64,000 nt of DNA from Megaleporinus macrocephalus (Eukaryota > Chordata > Actinopteri > Characiformes > Anostomidae). Both the position numbers and the translations under genes were made by a program. Where the stretch lies: assembly GCA_021613375.1 (NCBI GenBank), contig CM038709.1:40975156-41039155 (forward strand), written 5' to 3'. The notes beneath the pieces are model-generated. The model worked only from the letters and a program-made list of their open reading frames with translations. It was not told where the DNA came from and did not search any database. Positions 1 through 10,246 of the stretch are shown here, in pieces; the stretch's first letter is position 1; the number at the start of each line of letters is the position of its first letter.

Positions 1-480
1 CTTTCATTCTATTTTCTCAAGTTTCATTCCATATATTCAGATGTTCATTCTATATTCTCAAGTTTCATTCCATATATTCTCAAGTTTTATTCCATATATT
101 CAGACTTTCATTCTATATTCTCAAGTTTCATTCCATATATTCAGATGTTCATTCTATATTCTCAAGTTTCATTCTATTTATGTAGACGTTAACTCTATAT
201 TCTCAAGTTTCATTCCATATATTCAGATGTTCATTCTATATTCTCAAGTTTCATTCTATATATGTAGACGTTAATTCTATATTCTCAAGCTTCATTCCAT
301 ATATTCAGATGTTCATTCTATATTCTCAAGTTTAATTCTATATATGTAGACGTTAATTCTATATTCTCAAGCTTCATTCCATATATTCAGATGTTCATTC
401 TATATTCTCAAGTTTAATTCTATATATGTAGACGTTAATTCTATATTCTCAAGTTTCATTCCAAGTTCATTATTCCATAT
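1..480. repeat. 41-bp minisatellite arranged as an 82-bp dimer
   Basis: Copies of a 41-bp unit built from TTCATTCTATATTCTCAAG followed by either a CCATATATTCAGATG or a CTATATATGTAGACG half. From about 190 the two versions alternate, giving an 82-bp higher-order unit. The array continues off the left edge. The 77-codon open frame inside it follows from the repeat lacking stops and is not a gene. Confidence 0.93.
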
Positions 481-937
481 ATCATTTAATTAATCAATGT
501 TCATTCAACTGTCTGGCTTATTTATAGGTAACTATATAGAAAATACATACGGGACATATGTGGTTCTAATGTATGGTCACACAATGTTTCAGCTTGAAGT
601 GATGGACAACTGGACAGAGTGATGGACTGTGTGTGTGTGCTCATATGAACAGGGCCGCTCTGTCTCAGAACCGGCCTCAGGCAGGTTTTGATGGACAGAT
701 GGACGGCCTGTTTGAGACAGAGACCCTTTTCAGCCAATAAGAAGACAGGAGCCCCGCTGTGTCTACGGTGACAGTTGCCATGAGTGATTGCATCCGGACC
801 CCCCGACGATGCTTTCAGGGTGAGCTGGGCTCAGGCCCCCCATGACTGTTTTAAAAGGTGAGAGGTCCACTGATCTCCCCCTTCACTTTTCAATCATGAA
901 ACCATCTGCTATTGTTTCTCTGAGCTGCCGTGAGAGC
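481..937. other. unassigned sequence
   Basis: No gene or recognised repeat seen. The stretch is of mixed composition; a 71-codon minus-strand frame at 522-737 has no recognisable motif. Confidence 0.5.
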
Positions 938-945
938 GTGTGTGT

Positions 946-1001
<56 letters not shown>
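938..1001. repeat. (GT)n microsatellite
   Basis: About 32 GT dinucleotides with one interruption near 949. Confidence 0.97.
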
Positions 1002-1004
<3 letters not shown>

Positions 1005-1490
1005 TTCATGAAGCTTAAACAAGGTGACCAGAAGCAACCTTACAACGATCAAATGTTAACAAATGATCAGTTGTTTACTGATCACAGTACCAGCCAGAAG
1101 TATATACATCCCTACTAAAGTATTTCAAACAGTATATATATGTGTATATACTTATATACACATATGACATGCTGCTATCATGTACTGACATTTTTAAAAA
1201 ATTTAAATATTACATGTTATGAAGTTTGAGCAGTGAAAGTCGTGTTGAGGTCTAAAATATCTAGAAAGCTTTTTGAAAGAGCTGCTCATAGAATTGCTGG
1301 AAATATTTCATTGTGTTCTGACTGTCTGCAAGAGAACTTCATGGAAAAGCCATCAGAAGTAAATCTTTTCTGCATCCAGCATCAAAATATTGCAATGAAA
1401 AAACCTAAACAAACCAGAAACATTTTGGTTAAATACAGAACGTCTTGAAGAAAAAAAAAAAAAACACCTGTACAACTGTAAAACACAGGT
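1002..1490. other. unassigned AT-rich sequence
   Basis: No gene recognised. Holds a short palindromic TATATATGTGTATATA stretch near 1135-1160 and an A-run at 1449-1463. Confidence 0.5.
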
Positions 1491-1751
1491 GTGGGTGGAT
1501 CAGGCTTTGGCCTTGTGTTGAAGACCGTGGCCTGGGGACCATTTCACTGCTAGAGAGAAAAATGGATTCAATTAAACACCAGCAAATTCTGAAATCAAAC
1601 ATCACGTCCTCTGTTATAAAGCTAAAGATGAACAAAGGATAATGACTCTAAACACACCACAAAATACACAAAAAGGCTCACACTGAAGGTTTTGCCAGGG
1701 CCGTTACAGTCCCCCAATCTAAACATCATAAAAAATATGTGGATAGACCTC
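1491..1751 (+). pseudogene. Tc1/mariner-like transposase relic, C-terminal part
   Basis: Degenerate remnant of a Tc1-like transposase, the DDE enzyme that cuts and pastes its own element at TA sites. From about 1638 one frame reads DNDSKHTTK, the position of the second catalytic Asp (family pattern QDNDPKHTSK), and ends SPNLNIIKNMWIDL near 1751 (family pattern SPDLNIIENLWIDL). The third acidic residue of the DDE triad, E in IENLW, has become K, and the preceding Asp has become Asn, so the enzyme would be dead even if complete. Upstream bases 1497-1637 match the family only across frame breaks. The relic stops abruptly at a 16-bp minisatellite. The family pattern is known; the degeneration is seen directly. 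Confidence 0.85.
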
Positions 1752-1858
1752 ATTCACAGAACCTCTCTTTTACAAAACCTCTCTTTTATAGAACCTCCCT
1801 TCACAGAACCTCTCTTTTATAGAACCTCTCTTTCACAGAACCTCTCTTTCATAGAAAA
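1752..1858. repeat. 16-bp minisatellite, about 6 copies
   Basis: Repeats of CAGAACCTCTCTTTCA with units starting near 1758, 1774, 1790, 1805, 1821 and 1837. It directly abuts the truncated Tc1 relic. Confidence 0.88.
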
Positions 1859-2441
1859 AGTTTTTTAGGAGGAAGAACTATTGTGATACTTAGGGCTAGA
1901 GTTACAAAGTATAGTCCATGCTAGGTCCTTATCCTTTTTTGTTATTCTGAAACTGTAAGAGATGAAAATAAGAAAGTAATTATGCTTAAAATATTAAAAA
2001 AATATGTTATTTTTTAACTTTTGTAAATCTTTTTAATTCACAGTAGCAGAAATTCTGACTGGAAAAACATCCAGACATTTGCATGCTGCCGTAAATGGGG
2101 CATGTCACAACCCACAGTAACAAGGAAGATGTGAAGTCTATGAAACAACACATGTGATTGTAAAATGTCCAGAAAATCCTAAACAAATCCAAACTAAGTC
2201 TTAATTTTATTCTGAAATTAGCCCCTGTATGCCCTCTGAAGCAGCTTTATGGAAAGCAATGCAAAGACCTTCATACAATCTGTCTCAACATACAAAAGAT
2301 TCTTGAGATTATGAATATTTTCATATTCACTCCAGAGATGTCTTGTTATTATTATATTACACCATTTAGTCATATAGGTAATAAGATTGCCTTTAGCCTG
2401 CAAGTAGCCTCGGAGAAGAATTTCCATTTGGAAGCAAAGGA
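1859..2441. other. unassigned sequence
   Basis: AT-rich, no gene or named repeat recognised. Two minus-strand frames of 61 and 69 codons show no motif. Confidence 0.5.
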
Positions 2442-2866
2442 ATGGGGCGAGATGGTCAATGTTCAGAGATATTAAAACACGTCTTGCTCAATTTCAGACT
2501 CTTCATAGATTTGACAGGACTCCCAATAGGACTTCTGCAAATTGTTGCCAGAGGAGGGAACCGTCCTCTATGGTCCCATTCAAAAATAAGAACGGAACCA
2601 CTCAAATGCGCTCCTTATCCAAAAATATCCAGACTAATTCAGTTACCTGAAGGTGCTCCCATTGCTTACACAGGTGTTCAGCTGCAGACGGCTTGCATTG
2701 CCAGGGGAATAGAACGCTCTGGAGAAGCTGCACATGAGCCCAAGGTCACCATGTCCAATGCCAAATGATGGCTACAGGGGTATAAAGCCCGCCAGCCTTG
2801 GGCTTTAGAGCTGTGGCACTGTGTTCTCTGGAGTGATGAAGCATCATTCAATATGTATTTTCTTTC
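2442..2866 (+). pseudogene. Tc1-like transposase relic around the first catalytic Asp
   Basis: The frame covering 2742-2866 reads KVTMSNAK, stop, WLQGYKARQPWALELW then CVLWSDEASFNMY. This matches the fish Tc1 transposase pattern KVTKSNAKRRLEWCKARRHWTLEQW-KRVLWSDESRF, where the Asp of WSDE is the first catalytic residue. A stop codon (TGA at about 2766) interrupts the frame, and nothing downstream of WSDE is conserved. The 108-codon frame at 2442-2768 is the upstream, poorly matching part of the same relic and should not be taken as a host gene. It is followed at once by another dispersed repeat (2870-3120). Confidence 0.72.
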
Positions 2867-2869
2867 TAC

Positions 2870-3120
2870 GCTTACTGGTCTTTGAGCAGGTAGACCTACC
2901 ACAGTCTTATTACTTTGTAGGTTTACAGTTACTGACTGTAGCCCATCTGCTGCTCATTAGCAACATGCTGTTGTGCAGGTATGTGTGTATCAGGTATAGT
3001 CGCATTGCACTGGCTAGTTTATTAGAAACCCATTTCTGGGAAGTTGTACTTTGTTGGTGTACAGATAGAGACCAATGTAGCCCATTTGGTGATGGGTAGG
3101 TTTACATTAGGTGTCCTCTA
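2870..3120. repeat. dispersed fish repeat of the TTTATTAGAAAC family, degenerate
   Basis: Contains ACTGACTGTAGCCCATCTG followed by a degenerate CTGCTCATTAGCA stretch, and a second half with AGTTTATTAGAAACCCA and TTGTTGGTGTACAGA. The same motifs occur at 51683-52030. The family is abundant in fish; the class is not certain from this copy. Confidence 0.65.
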
Positions 3121-3564
3121 AACCTTCATTATTGGCAGGCTGTGGGAAACTGAGCAGCAAGAGATGGACTTCTTTAAACCTACAGCTTGTAATAGAAAAT
3201 GTAGACAAAGGAAAATGATGCAAAATATGTTTTCTTAAATAAAAAAAGTTCTGTGAGGTTTTTTTTACTTGCTTTAGCCCATTATAGTTGTTTTGGTGGG
3301 GAAATGAATGCGTTGTCAGAATATAGAAATTAGGCTCGGTTTGGAACCAGGGAGATCAAAGCTCAGTGTTCAGCGGAGCTCCGCTCTGGAAGACAGAGAT
3401 GCAACACAACAATTAAGAAGTGATATTTAAAGCTATAGGATAAAAGTTCACAAGAAAAAAATATATTCATTTATTTAAATTCCAGTTAAAACAAGTTATT
3501 TATTTTTCATGAGATCAATCTGAGAGTCAGTCTACTTGCATAAGGACGGGAAAAGACAGTGCTG
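3121..3564. other. unassigned sequence with a 14-bp perfect palindrome
   Basis: No gene seen. AGCGGAGCTCCGCT at 3372-3385 is its own reverse complement. The rest is AT-rich. Confidence 0.5.
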
Positions 3565-4390
3565 CTTTAAAGTTTGTGAACCCTTTATTATTTTTAGAAT
3601 AATGGTGAACTAAGTTGTGATCAGATATTCATTTAACTTATAACAGAACTTGTTTAAACTTTCAGTGTCATTTGGTTATTGAACATTAAATAAGTTTGTT
3701 GACAAAGGTATGTGAACCAAACATCTCCTATAAGACTGTTGATCAGCCTAACCAGTCCATTTCTTTTTACGGAACTCTGTCACACTGGTGGGCTTTCATG
3801 CCTGAACACCAACATCTTAGGTTCTGCCCTGGATTATGTCTGGACTTTGACCAAACCATTCCAAAATGCAACTATGACTAATGACTAACAAGTGTTTAGG
3901 GCTGTTTCTGCAGGACCCTCCTCCTGCAGAGGTAAATTTAGCAATGGCAACCTGTCCTGTGCATGTAGCTGTGTCCTGGGCATATATACTACCACCACCA
4001 TGTTTTACAGTTGGGATAAGGTTCTTATGCTTAGGATGTAGTGGTTGGCAATCAGCGTAACATTATTTCAGTAGTCTTCTGGCTCATCTAGGTGGTCCCC
4101 CTTTAGATTAGTCATCATTCCATGCATACTATTCGTGTTGAGCGTTGATTATGGACATATTATCACACTGAGACAGGCCTTCAGATCCTTTAGAAAGAAC
4201 CCCAGGGTAATATTAATTTCCCAGAATATTCTACACCTTGGTTTTGTAGTCATTTCTTGGGGTGACCAATCCAGACAAGGTATCTGACAGTGGATCACTG
4301 AAGTCTAAACTTGTTACAAATTGTTTTGTAGCCTCTTCCAGTCTAGTGAGTGCATGTATTTTTTCAGAGGTTCTCAGAAAATGAATTTGA
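3565..4390 (-). mobile_element. Tc1-like transposon relic, minus strand
   Basis: On the plus strand the order of landmarks is that of a reverse-oriented fish Tc1-like element: GTTTGTGAACCC at the end, GTATGTGAACC, the TGGACTTTGACCAAACCATT stretch, ATACTACCACCACCATG then ACAGTTGGGATAAGGTTCTT, CTTCTGGCTCATCTAGGTGG, GAGACAGGCCTTCAGATCC, GAACCCCAGGGTAA, and GTTTTGTAGCCTCTTCCAG. Many indels break any transposase frame. Landmark order is observed; family identity is from knowledge of these elements. Confidence 0.82.
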
Positions 4391-4414
4391 CATGGTGTTT
4401 TAGGGTCACTGTGT

Positions 4415-4625
4415 CTCTTCAGGACCCTTCTTCTGCTGAGGTCATGTTAGAGATAGTAACCTGACTGGTAGCTCCAAACTGTGATACTACCACCACCATG
4501 TTTCACAGTTGGGATGATGTTCTTATGCTAGAATGATGTGTTTGGTTTTGCCACAAAGAACCATTTTGGCCACATAGCATTATTTCTGTCGCCTTCTGCT
4601 TCATCCAGGTGGTCTTTAAGGAATA
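4415..4625 (-). mobile_element. second Tc1-like fragment, same family and orientation
   Basis: Repeats the middle part of the 3565-4390 relic: AGGACCCTTCTTCTGCTGAGG, then GATACTACCACCACCATG, then TTGGGATGATGTTCTTATGC and CTTCATCCAGGTGGTC. Two copies of one internal segment in direct order, about 530 bp apart, suggest either a tandem duplication or two insertions. Confidence 0.75.
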
Positions 4626-4739
4626 TTAAACAGGTGCAAATATTTCACCTGGAGAGTAGTGAACTTCTGTATGCTATTTTCATCTTTGAGATCTAGGAGA
4701 ACCTCAAGCTCCACTTTTGCTTCAGATCAGGTGTTTTAA

Positions 4740-4875
4740 TCCATCTTCTCCAGCCCTATAGGTCTGAAAGGTGTAGCTTTTCAAGAAGCTCCTCACTGAG
4801 AATGGGATATAAAGACACAGTGGACTGACCACCCCCAGAGTCCAGAGCCTTCTAGAACTGAACTTTGGGGGCGTG
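4740..4875 (+). mobile_element. Tc1-type fragment shared with 52098-52320
   Basis: CAAGAAGCTCCTCACTGAGAA followed by a GGATATAAAGACA stretch, and later CCCAGAGTCCAGA. The same string order appears at 52113-52210. The CCAGAGTCC region corresponds to the part of Tc1-like transposase genes coding near the third catalytic residue. Too degenerate for a frame. Confidence 0.55.
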
Positions 4876-5035
4876 TCTGCAGATTGAACGTGTGAGCGTG
4901 TGTCTACAGCGAGCTCATCTGTTCTCGGTAGTGTTGAACACGTTTGTCGTCTCTCCTTTGCAATCCTCTGTCAATCCATTAATCACACACATCTGCTGCC
5001 TTCATCTAGAATCCTCTGAGAGAGCCACGTGTGTG
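4876..5035. other. unassigned sequence
   Basis: Short unassigned stretch between Tc1 debris and the purine tract. Confidence 0.4.
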
Positions 5036-5890
5036 TGTTAGAGAAGGAGAGGGAGAAAGAGAAAGAGGGAGAGAGAGAGAGAGGGAAGGAGAGAAAAAAA
5101 AGAGAGCGAGAGAAAGAGGGGGACAGAGGGAGAGATAGAAAGAGAGAAAGTGAGGACAAGAGAGAGAGAGAGGGGGAGAGAGAGAGGGAGAGAGAGTGAG
5201 AGAGAGAGTGAGAGAGAGTGAGAGAGAGAGGTAGAGAGAGAGTGACAGATAGAGTGAGAGAGAGATGGAGAGAGAGAGAAAGAGGGGGACAAGAGAGATA
5301 GAGAGGGCGAGAGAGAGAGGGAGAGAGAGTGAGAGAGCGAGGGAGAGAGAGTGAGAGAGAGTGGTAGAGAGAGAGTGACAGAGAGTGTGAGAGAGAGATG
5401 GAGAGAGAGAGAGAAAGAGGGGGACAGAGGGAGAGATAGAGAGAGAGAAAGTGAGGACAAGAGAGAGAGGGGGAGAGAGAGGGAGAGAGAGAGGTAGAGA
5501 GAGAGTGACAGAGAGAGTGAGAGAGATGGAGAGAGAGAGAGAACGAGGGGGCAGAGTGAGAGAGAAAGAGGGAGAGAGAGAGAGAGAAAGAGGGAAAGAA
5601 GGAGACAGAGAGGGAGAGAGATAGAGGGAGAGAGGGAGAGACAGAGAGAGTGAGAGAGATGGAGAGAGAGAGGGAGACAGAGAGGGAGAGAGATAGAGGG
5701 AGAGAGAGAGAGAGAAAGGAGGGACAGAGAGAGAGAGAACGAGGAGGGAAGGAGACAGGGAGAGAGAGGGGGGGAGAGAGAGGCAGAGAGAGAGGGAGAG
5801 AGAGGAGGAGGGGAGAGAGAGAAAGAGAAAGAAAGAGAGGGAGAGAGAGGGGGAGAGAGAAAGAGAGAGAGAGAGATAGAGGGAGAGAGG
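5036..5890. repeat. GA-rich purine tract, 855 bp
   Basis: Almost wholly purine on the plus strand, built of (GA)n, GGGA and AAAGA words with longer internal repeats (blocks near 5150-5300, 5280-5400 and 5400-5530 resemble each other). It generates long Ser/Leu-rich minus-strand frames and Arg/Glu-rich plus-strand frames, all artefacts. Confidence 0.97.
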
Positions 5891-6019
5891 CCACTTCTGT
5901 ACTAATTTTATCAGAATACATCATTAGTTCTACTGCAGGCTGATCTCAGTACAGTAGCCTCCACTGCTTTCTGGATCAGCGTCACCACTGAAACAGCAAA
6001 TGCTCAAGTGCGTGTGTGT

Positions 6020-6061
<42 letters not shown>

Positions 6062-6187
6062 TTCTCTTCACATCTGTCTTGGAGGCTCTTCTAAGTTTGA
6101 TTTGTGGTCGTGCAAATGACTTTAATATTCCTTTAATGTCCCTTAATACCCTTTGATAAATGGCTTCGGTGCCTTCTTTTCTTTCCT
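5891..6187. repeat. (GT)n microsatellite within unassigned spacer
   Basis: GT repeat at about 6009-6060 with one GAGT interruption, in otherwise unassigned sequence separating two purine tracts. Confidence 0.85.
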
Positions 6188-7150
6188 CTGAGAGAGAGAG
6201 AGAGAGTAAGAGAGAGAATCGGAGAGCAAGAAAGAGAGAAAGAGAGAGGGTGAGAGAGAGAATCAGAGAGTGAGAGAGAGAGAAAGAGAGGGAGTGAGAG
6301 AGAGAACCAGAGAGCAAGAAAGAGAGAGAGTGAGAGAGAGAAAGAGAGTGAGAGAAAGAATTGGAGAGCCAGAGAGAGAGAAAAAGAATGAGAGAGAAAG
6401 AGAAAGAGAGAGAGAGAGAGAGTGAGAGTGGGAGAGAGAGAGAGAAAATGCGAGCAAGAGAAAGAGAGCGTGAGAGAGGCAGAATCAGAGAGCAAGAGTC
6501 AGAGAGAGGAAGAGTGAGAGAGAGAGAGAATGAGAACAAGAGAGAGAGAAAGAGAGGCAGAATCGGAGAGCAAAAGAGAGAGAAAGAGAGAGAGTGAGAA
6601 AGAGAGAGAGAAAAAGAGATTAAGAGAAAGAGAGAGTAAGAGAGAGAGAGAATCAGAGAGCGCGAGAGAGAGAGAGAGAGAGAACGAATCAGAGAGCGAG
6701 AGCAATACACAATAAGAGAAAGACAGAGAGAACAAAAATGAAGACAGGAGATGGATAGAGAGAGTGAGGGAGAGAGAGAGAGAAGGGGACAAGGGAAGGG
6801 GAGAGAGAAAAAATGAGAAAGACAAGAAAAGAAAGAGAGGATGGAGAGAGCGAGAGAGTGAAAGAGATAGGACGACTAGAGAGAGAGATGGCATGAGGGA
6901 AAGAGAGGCAAGAGAGAAGGAGAGAAAGGAAGAAGAGAGGAATGAGTGTAAAGGAGTGTGATAGGTAAGAGGGATAGAGGAAGGAAAGAAAGTGGACAGC
7001 ATGAAGTGAGGAACAGAGAAAGAGGGATGGAGGCAGATAAGACAAAGGAATGAAAGATGAAAGCAGGAAAGAGGAGAGATGGGGAGGAGAGTAAGAAAGG
7101 AAAAAAGAGATGAAGAGAACGAGAGGAGAAGAGAAAGAAGAGAAATGCTA
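6188..7150. repeat. GA-rich purine tract, 960 bp
   Basis: Purine-rich on the plus strand. 6190-6720 is mostly (GA)n with AATC/AATGAG interruptions in a loose 30-60 bp periodicity; 6720-7150 becomes more degenerate but stays strongly purine-biased. Same strand bias as 5036-5890. Confidence 0.95.
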
Positions 7151-8100
7151 TGTATATGTTAATCTAATACATATTTATTGTTTTATATAGCAGTAGTAAT
7201 GCTAATACTAATACTAATAATAGTATTAATATAGTATCTATTAGATTGTAATGTGATATTTCTATTCTTTGAACTGAAACAGAAAGAAGTGCAGACTCAA
7301 GCTCTTCCAGGAAGAATGTTAATCATGATGTGAATGTAATTGATGGTGTCAGTAATTATGCAGTGAATGATGTAAGTGTGTAATTACATGTGAGTAATAA
7401 TGTAATGTATATGGAATGTAGTTAAGCTGTACATGTGTATGAATGAGTGGTTCATGCTGGTGTGTTTTAGTGACTATATCATGAACAACATATTCATATT
7501 CATAGTTGAACGATCTGCTGATCAATCACGGTCAGGACTGTGACGGTACTGTGTATGTGTGTGTGTGTGTGTCCTAACCTGTAATCTTCCTATGATGAAG
7601 GCTGTAATTAACCCCATATGAGACTCAGTGGGACATTCCAGCGTCCGTGTGTGTGCGTGACGGGGTGATTGATGATATTATTTTTAAAGAGTGAAAGTGG
7701 AGGTTAGGTCTTTCTGATGCATTCCAGAGGGGATGAAGGAAGCCATTGTGAAGTCTAATCCACACTGGAGGGCCTTAGCTGCCCACCCTGCTGCTCAGGG
7801 TGCATGTGTGAGAGAGACAGGGAGATAGAGTGAGAGAGATAGAAAGAGTATGTCTGAGTATGTAACAATCTTCTATATATTAAATGATGTTGATGTTGTT
7901 GGTGTATCATTATTGAATTCAGTGATGGTTTACCAGTTAAGGTCGACACAAAAACAGAGAACAACCTTCTGATCTGATGAGTAAATGATCTTATCTCACG
8001 TTACAGAATTTTAAACTACATAATTAAAGTTACAGTCAACTTTCAGATCTGATACCGGCTAATCGTGCACAGCTAAAACATGAACATGTAATTAAAGGCT
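7151..8100. other. unassigned sequence
   Basis: AT-rich, no gene. Minor simple repeats: (CTA)n-like near 7200-7225, short (GT)n near 7553-7572, GA-rich 7808-7850. Confidence 0.5.
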
Positions 8101-8944
8101 AAGCACCAGCTAATATGAAAATGTCAAATACACATAAACACATAAATATAGAAGAATTTGAGATCCTAACTTGTGATTATTAAAAGTCAGAAAACCTTTT
8201 AATTTCAACAAAGTCAAGGAATACGGCTTTAAAGACTGTTTAGCCCCGCCCACTGTTTGAAAACTGCTGTAGGCGTTATGTTTGTGATGTAGATGGTGGA
8301 CAACAATGCTAGAAGATGTACTTACAGTATTGATAAATGACAGAAAGGTTGTTGTTGTTGTTGTTGTTTTTGGCTGCAGTAATTGGATGTATAGTGGACC
8401 CCTTTGAACAAACGACCCCCAAATATCCAGAAAGTGGTCTAAACCTGTCAACTTTAAACGGACACGTTGGAAAAAAAACGTCCTCTCACTGCGTCGTCTG
8501 TAGATCATTTCACGTCTGAAGATTATCACTATGGGACGTAGGCTTACACGACGACTGGATCTTAAGACTGATGCTGTTCAATATGGGCGTGTAAGGAAAC
8601 CAGCGAGAGGTTTTCAAAAGCCTCCGTGTACGTGGAGCTAAACCAGGTAAGCTCAGTTACTGAGCCTGCTTTAGCTGATGTTAGCTAACATTAGCTTCAC
8701 TTACTAAGTTCGGTGGCTCAAGTTATGCTAAGCTAACGTAGTTGAGTTATAAAGATTTATAGAGTCGTATGAGTGAGAGTTCGTTATCTGAGTGTAGCTG
8801 GTTGCTAGGCTGTTGTCATGAATAATGTTGGTTATTTAGCTAGATACTGTTTGCACTCAGGATGAGCTGCTGTTGTGGGTGTGGTTTGACTAAAAGTATC
8901 AGGACTAAGTGATATGGTGGTCTATTTCTACATTACAGCTCTTT
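8101..8944. other. unassigned sequence, possibly an uncharacterised dispersed repeat
   Basis: Holds a (GTT)n run at 8347-8370. The 8220-8660 part has the look of a dispersed element (coherent CG-containing, non-coding sequence) but I could not name it or find its ends. GCTAA words cluster at 8670-8745. No supported gene. Confidence 0.4.
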
Positions 8945-9278
8945 CACATTTGAACGGTGTCCTCCGGGAGCTTTAGGTAGGTCTGCATAAATTCTCTCAC
9001 TGTCATCTCAGGGTTTTCTTCTGCTTTCTCCGGTAATCCCTAAAACACTAGGTTGTCCCTCATGCTGCGGGCCTGGAGCTCGGTGAAGGTTTCTTAGATT
9101 TTTTTATTTTCTTCCGAGAGCCGGGTCATTCGCTTGGTGAGGGAATTCACAGAGTGTGTTTCCACCTGCTGCTGGCTAAACTCTACAGACTCCTGGAGAG
9201 CCTGAAACTCCTTTTGGAGAATTGTCTCTCTTCCCTTAAATAAATATAGTTTGTTTTCTTGTTGGTTAGTTTGGGGCA
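8945..9278 (-). pseudogene. L1-type LINE ORF1 relic
   Basis: Read on the minus strand one frame gives a coiled-coil-like stretch (KEFQALQESVEFSQQQVETH then SVNSLTKRMTRLSEENKKI), a stop, then ETFTELQARSMRDNLVF, a stop, GLPEKAEENPEMTVREFMQT and YLKLPEDTVQM. The segment LQARSMRDNLVF-GLPE matches the start of the RNA-binding domain of teleost L1 ORF1 proteins, in which a coiled coil precedes an RRM-like domain. ORF1 binds LINE RNA to form the retrotransposition particle. At least two in-frame stops lie within 60 codons, so it cannot act. No endonuclease or reverse transcriptase part is nearby. The N-terminal end runs into the duplicated segment at 9228. Family match is from recall of conserved residues. 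Confidence 0.78.
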
Positions 9279-9583
9279 ACTGTTATAGCTTCCCACCAGT
9301 TAATAAAGTAGTAATAAGCAGAGAATTCATCTGGTTTGTTAACACTTTTAGGGCATCTGTAATAAATTGACCCTGTAGTTGGTCTTGTTGTGTTGTCCAG
9401 CAAATTGCAGGTGTTTATATGAGTATGTTTGTATACAGAGCTGGATTTTCAGTGAAGTTCAAGTTCAGTGACCTCAGAATGTGACACAGTTTCTTACTTT
9501 AAACATCTAATATTGCTTTTTAGCATCATCTGTGTGTGTAAGTGTGTGTGTGTAAGTGTGTGTGTGTGTAAGTGTGTGTGTGT

Positions 9584-9623
<40 letters not shown>

Positions 9624-9706
9624 CTCTTTGGTAAAGATATGAGTTGTGTCAGTCAGACCCTTCAGAATGGAGCTATAGAGTGATACTCTCTGACAATTGA
9701 TACTCT
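9228..9706 (+). repeat. locally duplicated segment, copy A
   Basis: Aligned along its length with 11246-11775: shared strings include TTTTCTTGTTGGTTAGTTTG, AGTTAATAAAGTAGTAATAA, TTCATCTGGTTTGTTAA, CAGTGACCTCAGAA, and GGTAAAGATATGAGTTGTGT running on to GACACTCTCTGACAA-like ends. An internal (GT)n/(GA)n microsatellite sits at 9533-9618 in the same place as in copy B. Confidence 0.9.
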
Positions 9707-9925
9707 CCCTCTCTCTTATCTCTCTGTCACTCCTTTTCTTTCTTTATCCATTCTCCTGCTCATCTCTGTCATTTTTTCTTTCTTTCTCCCCTCTTTCTCT
9801 CTCTCTCTCACACACACACACATATGCCAGTCTTTCGTTTTTTTCTTTCTTTCTGTCACATCTCTATTTTTTTCTCTCTCATCTCTATCACTCTATTTTC
9901 CTCTCTCTGTTTCTCTCATATAAGT
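9707..9925. repeat. CT-rich pyrimidine tract
   Basis: Pyrimidine-rich plus strand (CTCTCT, TTTCTTTC words) with a short CACACA run near 9808-9822. It follows copy A of the duplication exactly as the longer tract at 11773 follows copy B. Confidence 0.93.
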
Positions 9926-10026
9926 GATGGATGTGTACTATAAATATTCGTCTATAATGAAGGACTTTGAAATATATTTCATATGTTTTCCATCTAACCG
10001 AGCACTGTATATTAGCTACTCCATGT

Positions 10027-10027
<1 letters not shown>

Positions 10028-10088
<61 letters not shown>

Positions 10089-10151
10089 CTTTAAAAAGCT
10101 CTACTTTTAAATACTGGCTATTAAACAACACCACATCATCAAAAAAAGTTT

Positions 10152-10218
<67 letters not shown>

Positions 10219-10246
10219 TTATAATAAATAATAATAATAATAAAAA
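10028..10246. repeat. facing (ATT)n and (AAT)n triplet arrays
   Basis: (ATT)n of about 20 units at 10028-10087 and (AAT)n of about 31 units at 10153-10246 on the same strand, separated by roughly 65 bp. Because one is the complement of the other, they can pair into a long hairpin. Confidence 0.95.

Noticed and set aside
2442..2768. 108-codon frame as a host gene
   Set aside because: Its C-terminal part matches a Tc1 transposase that continues past the stop codon to WSDE; it is a relic.
5038..7002. Long Ser/Leu-rich minus-strand frames (up to 313 codons) and Arg/Glu-rich plus-strand frames
   Set aside because: They lie wholly in GA-rich simple repeats; open frames follow from base composition and show no domain.
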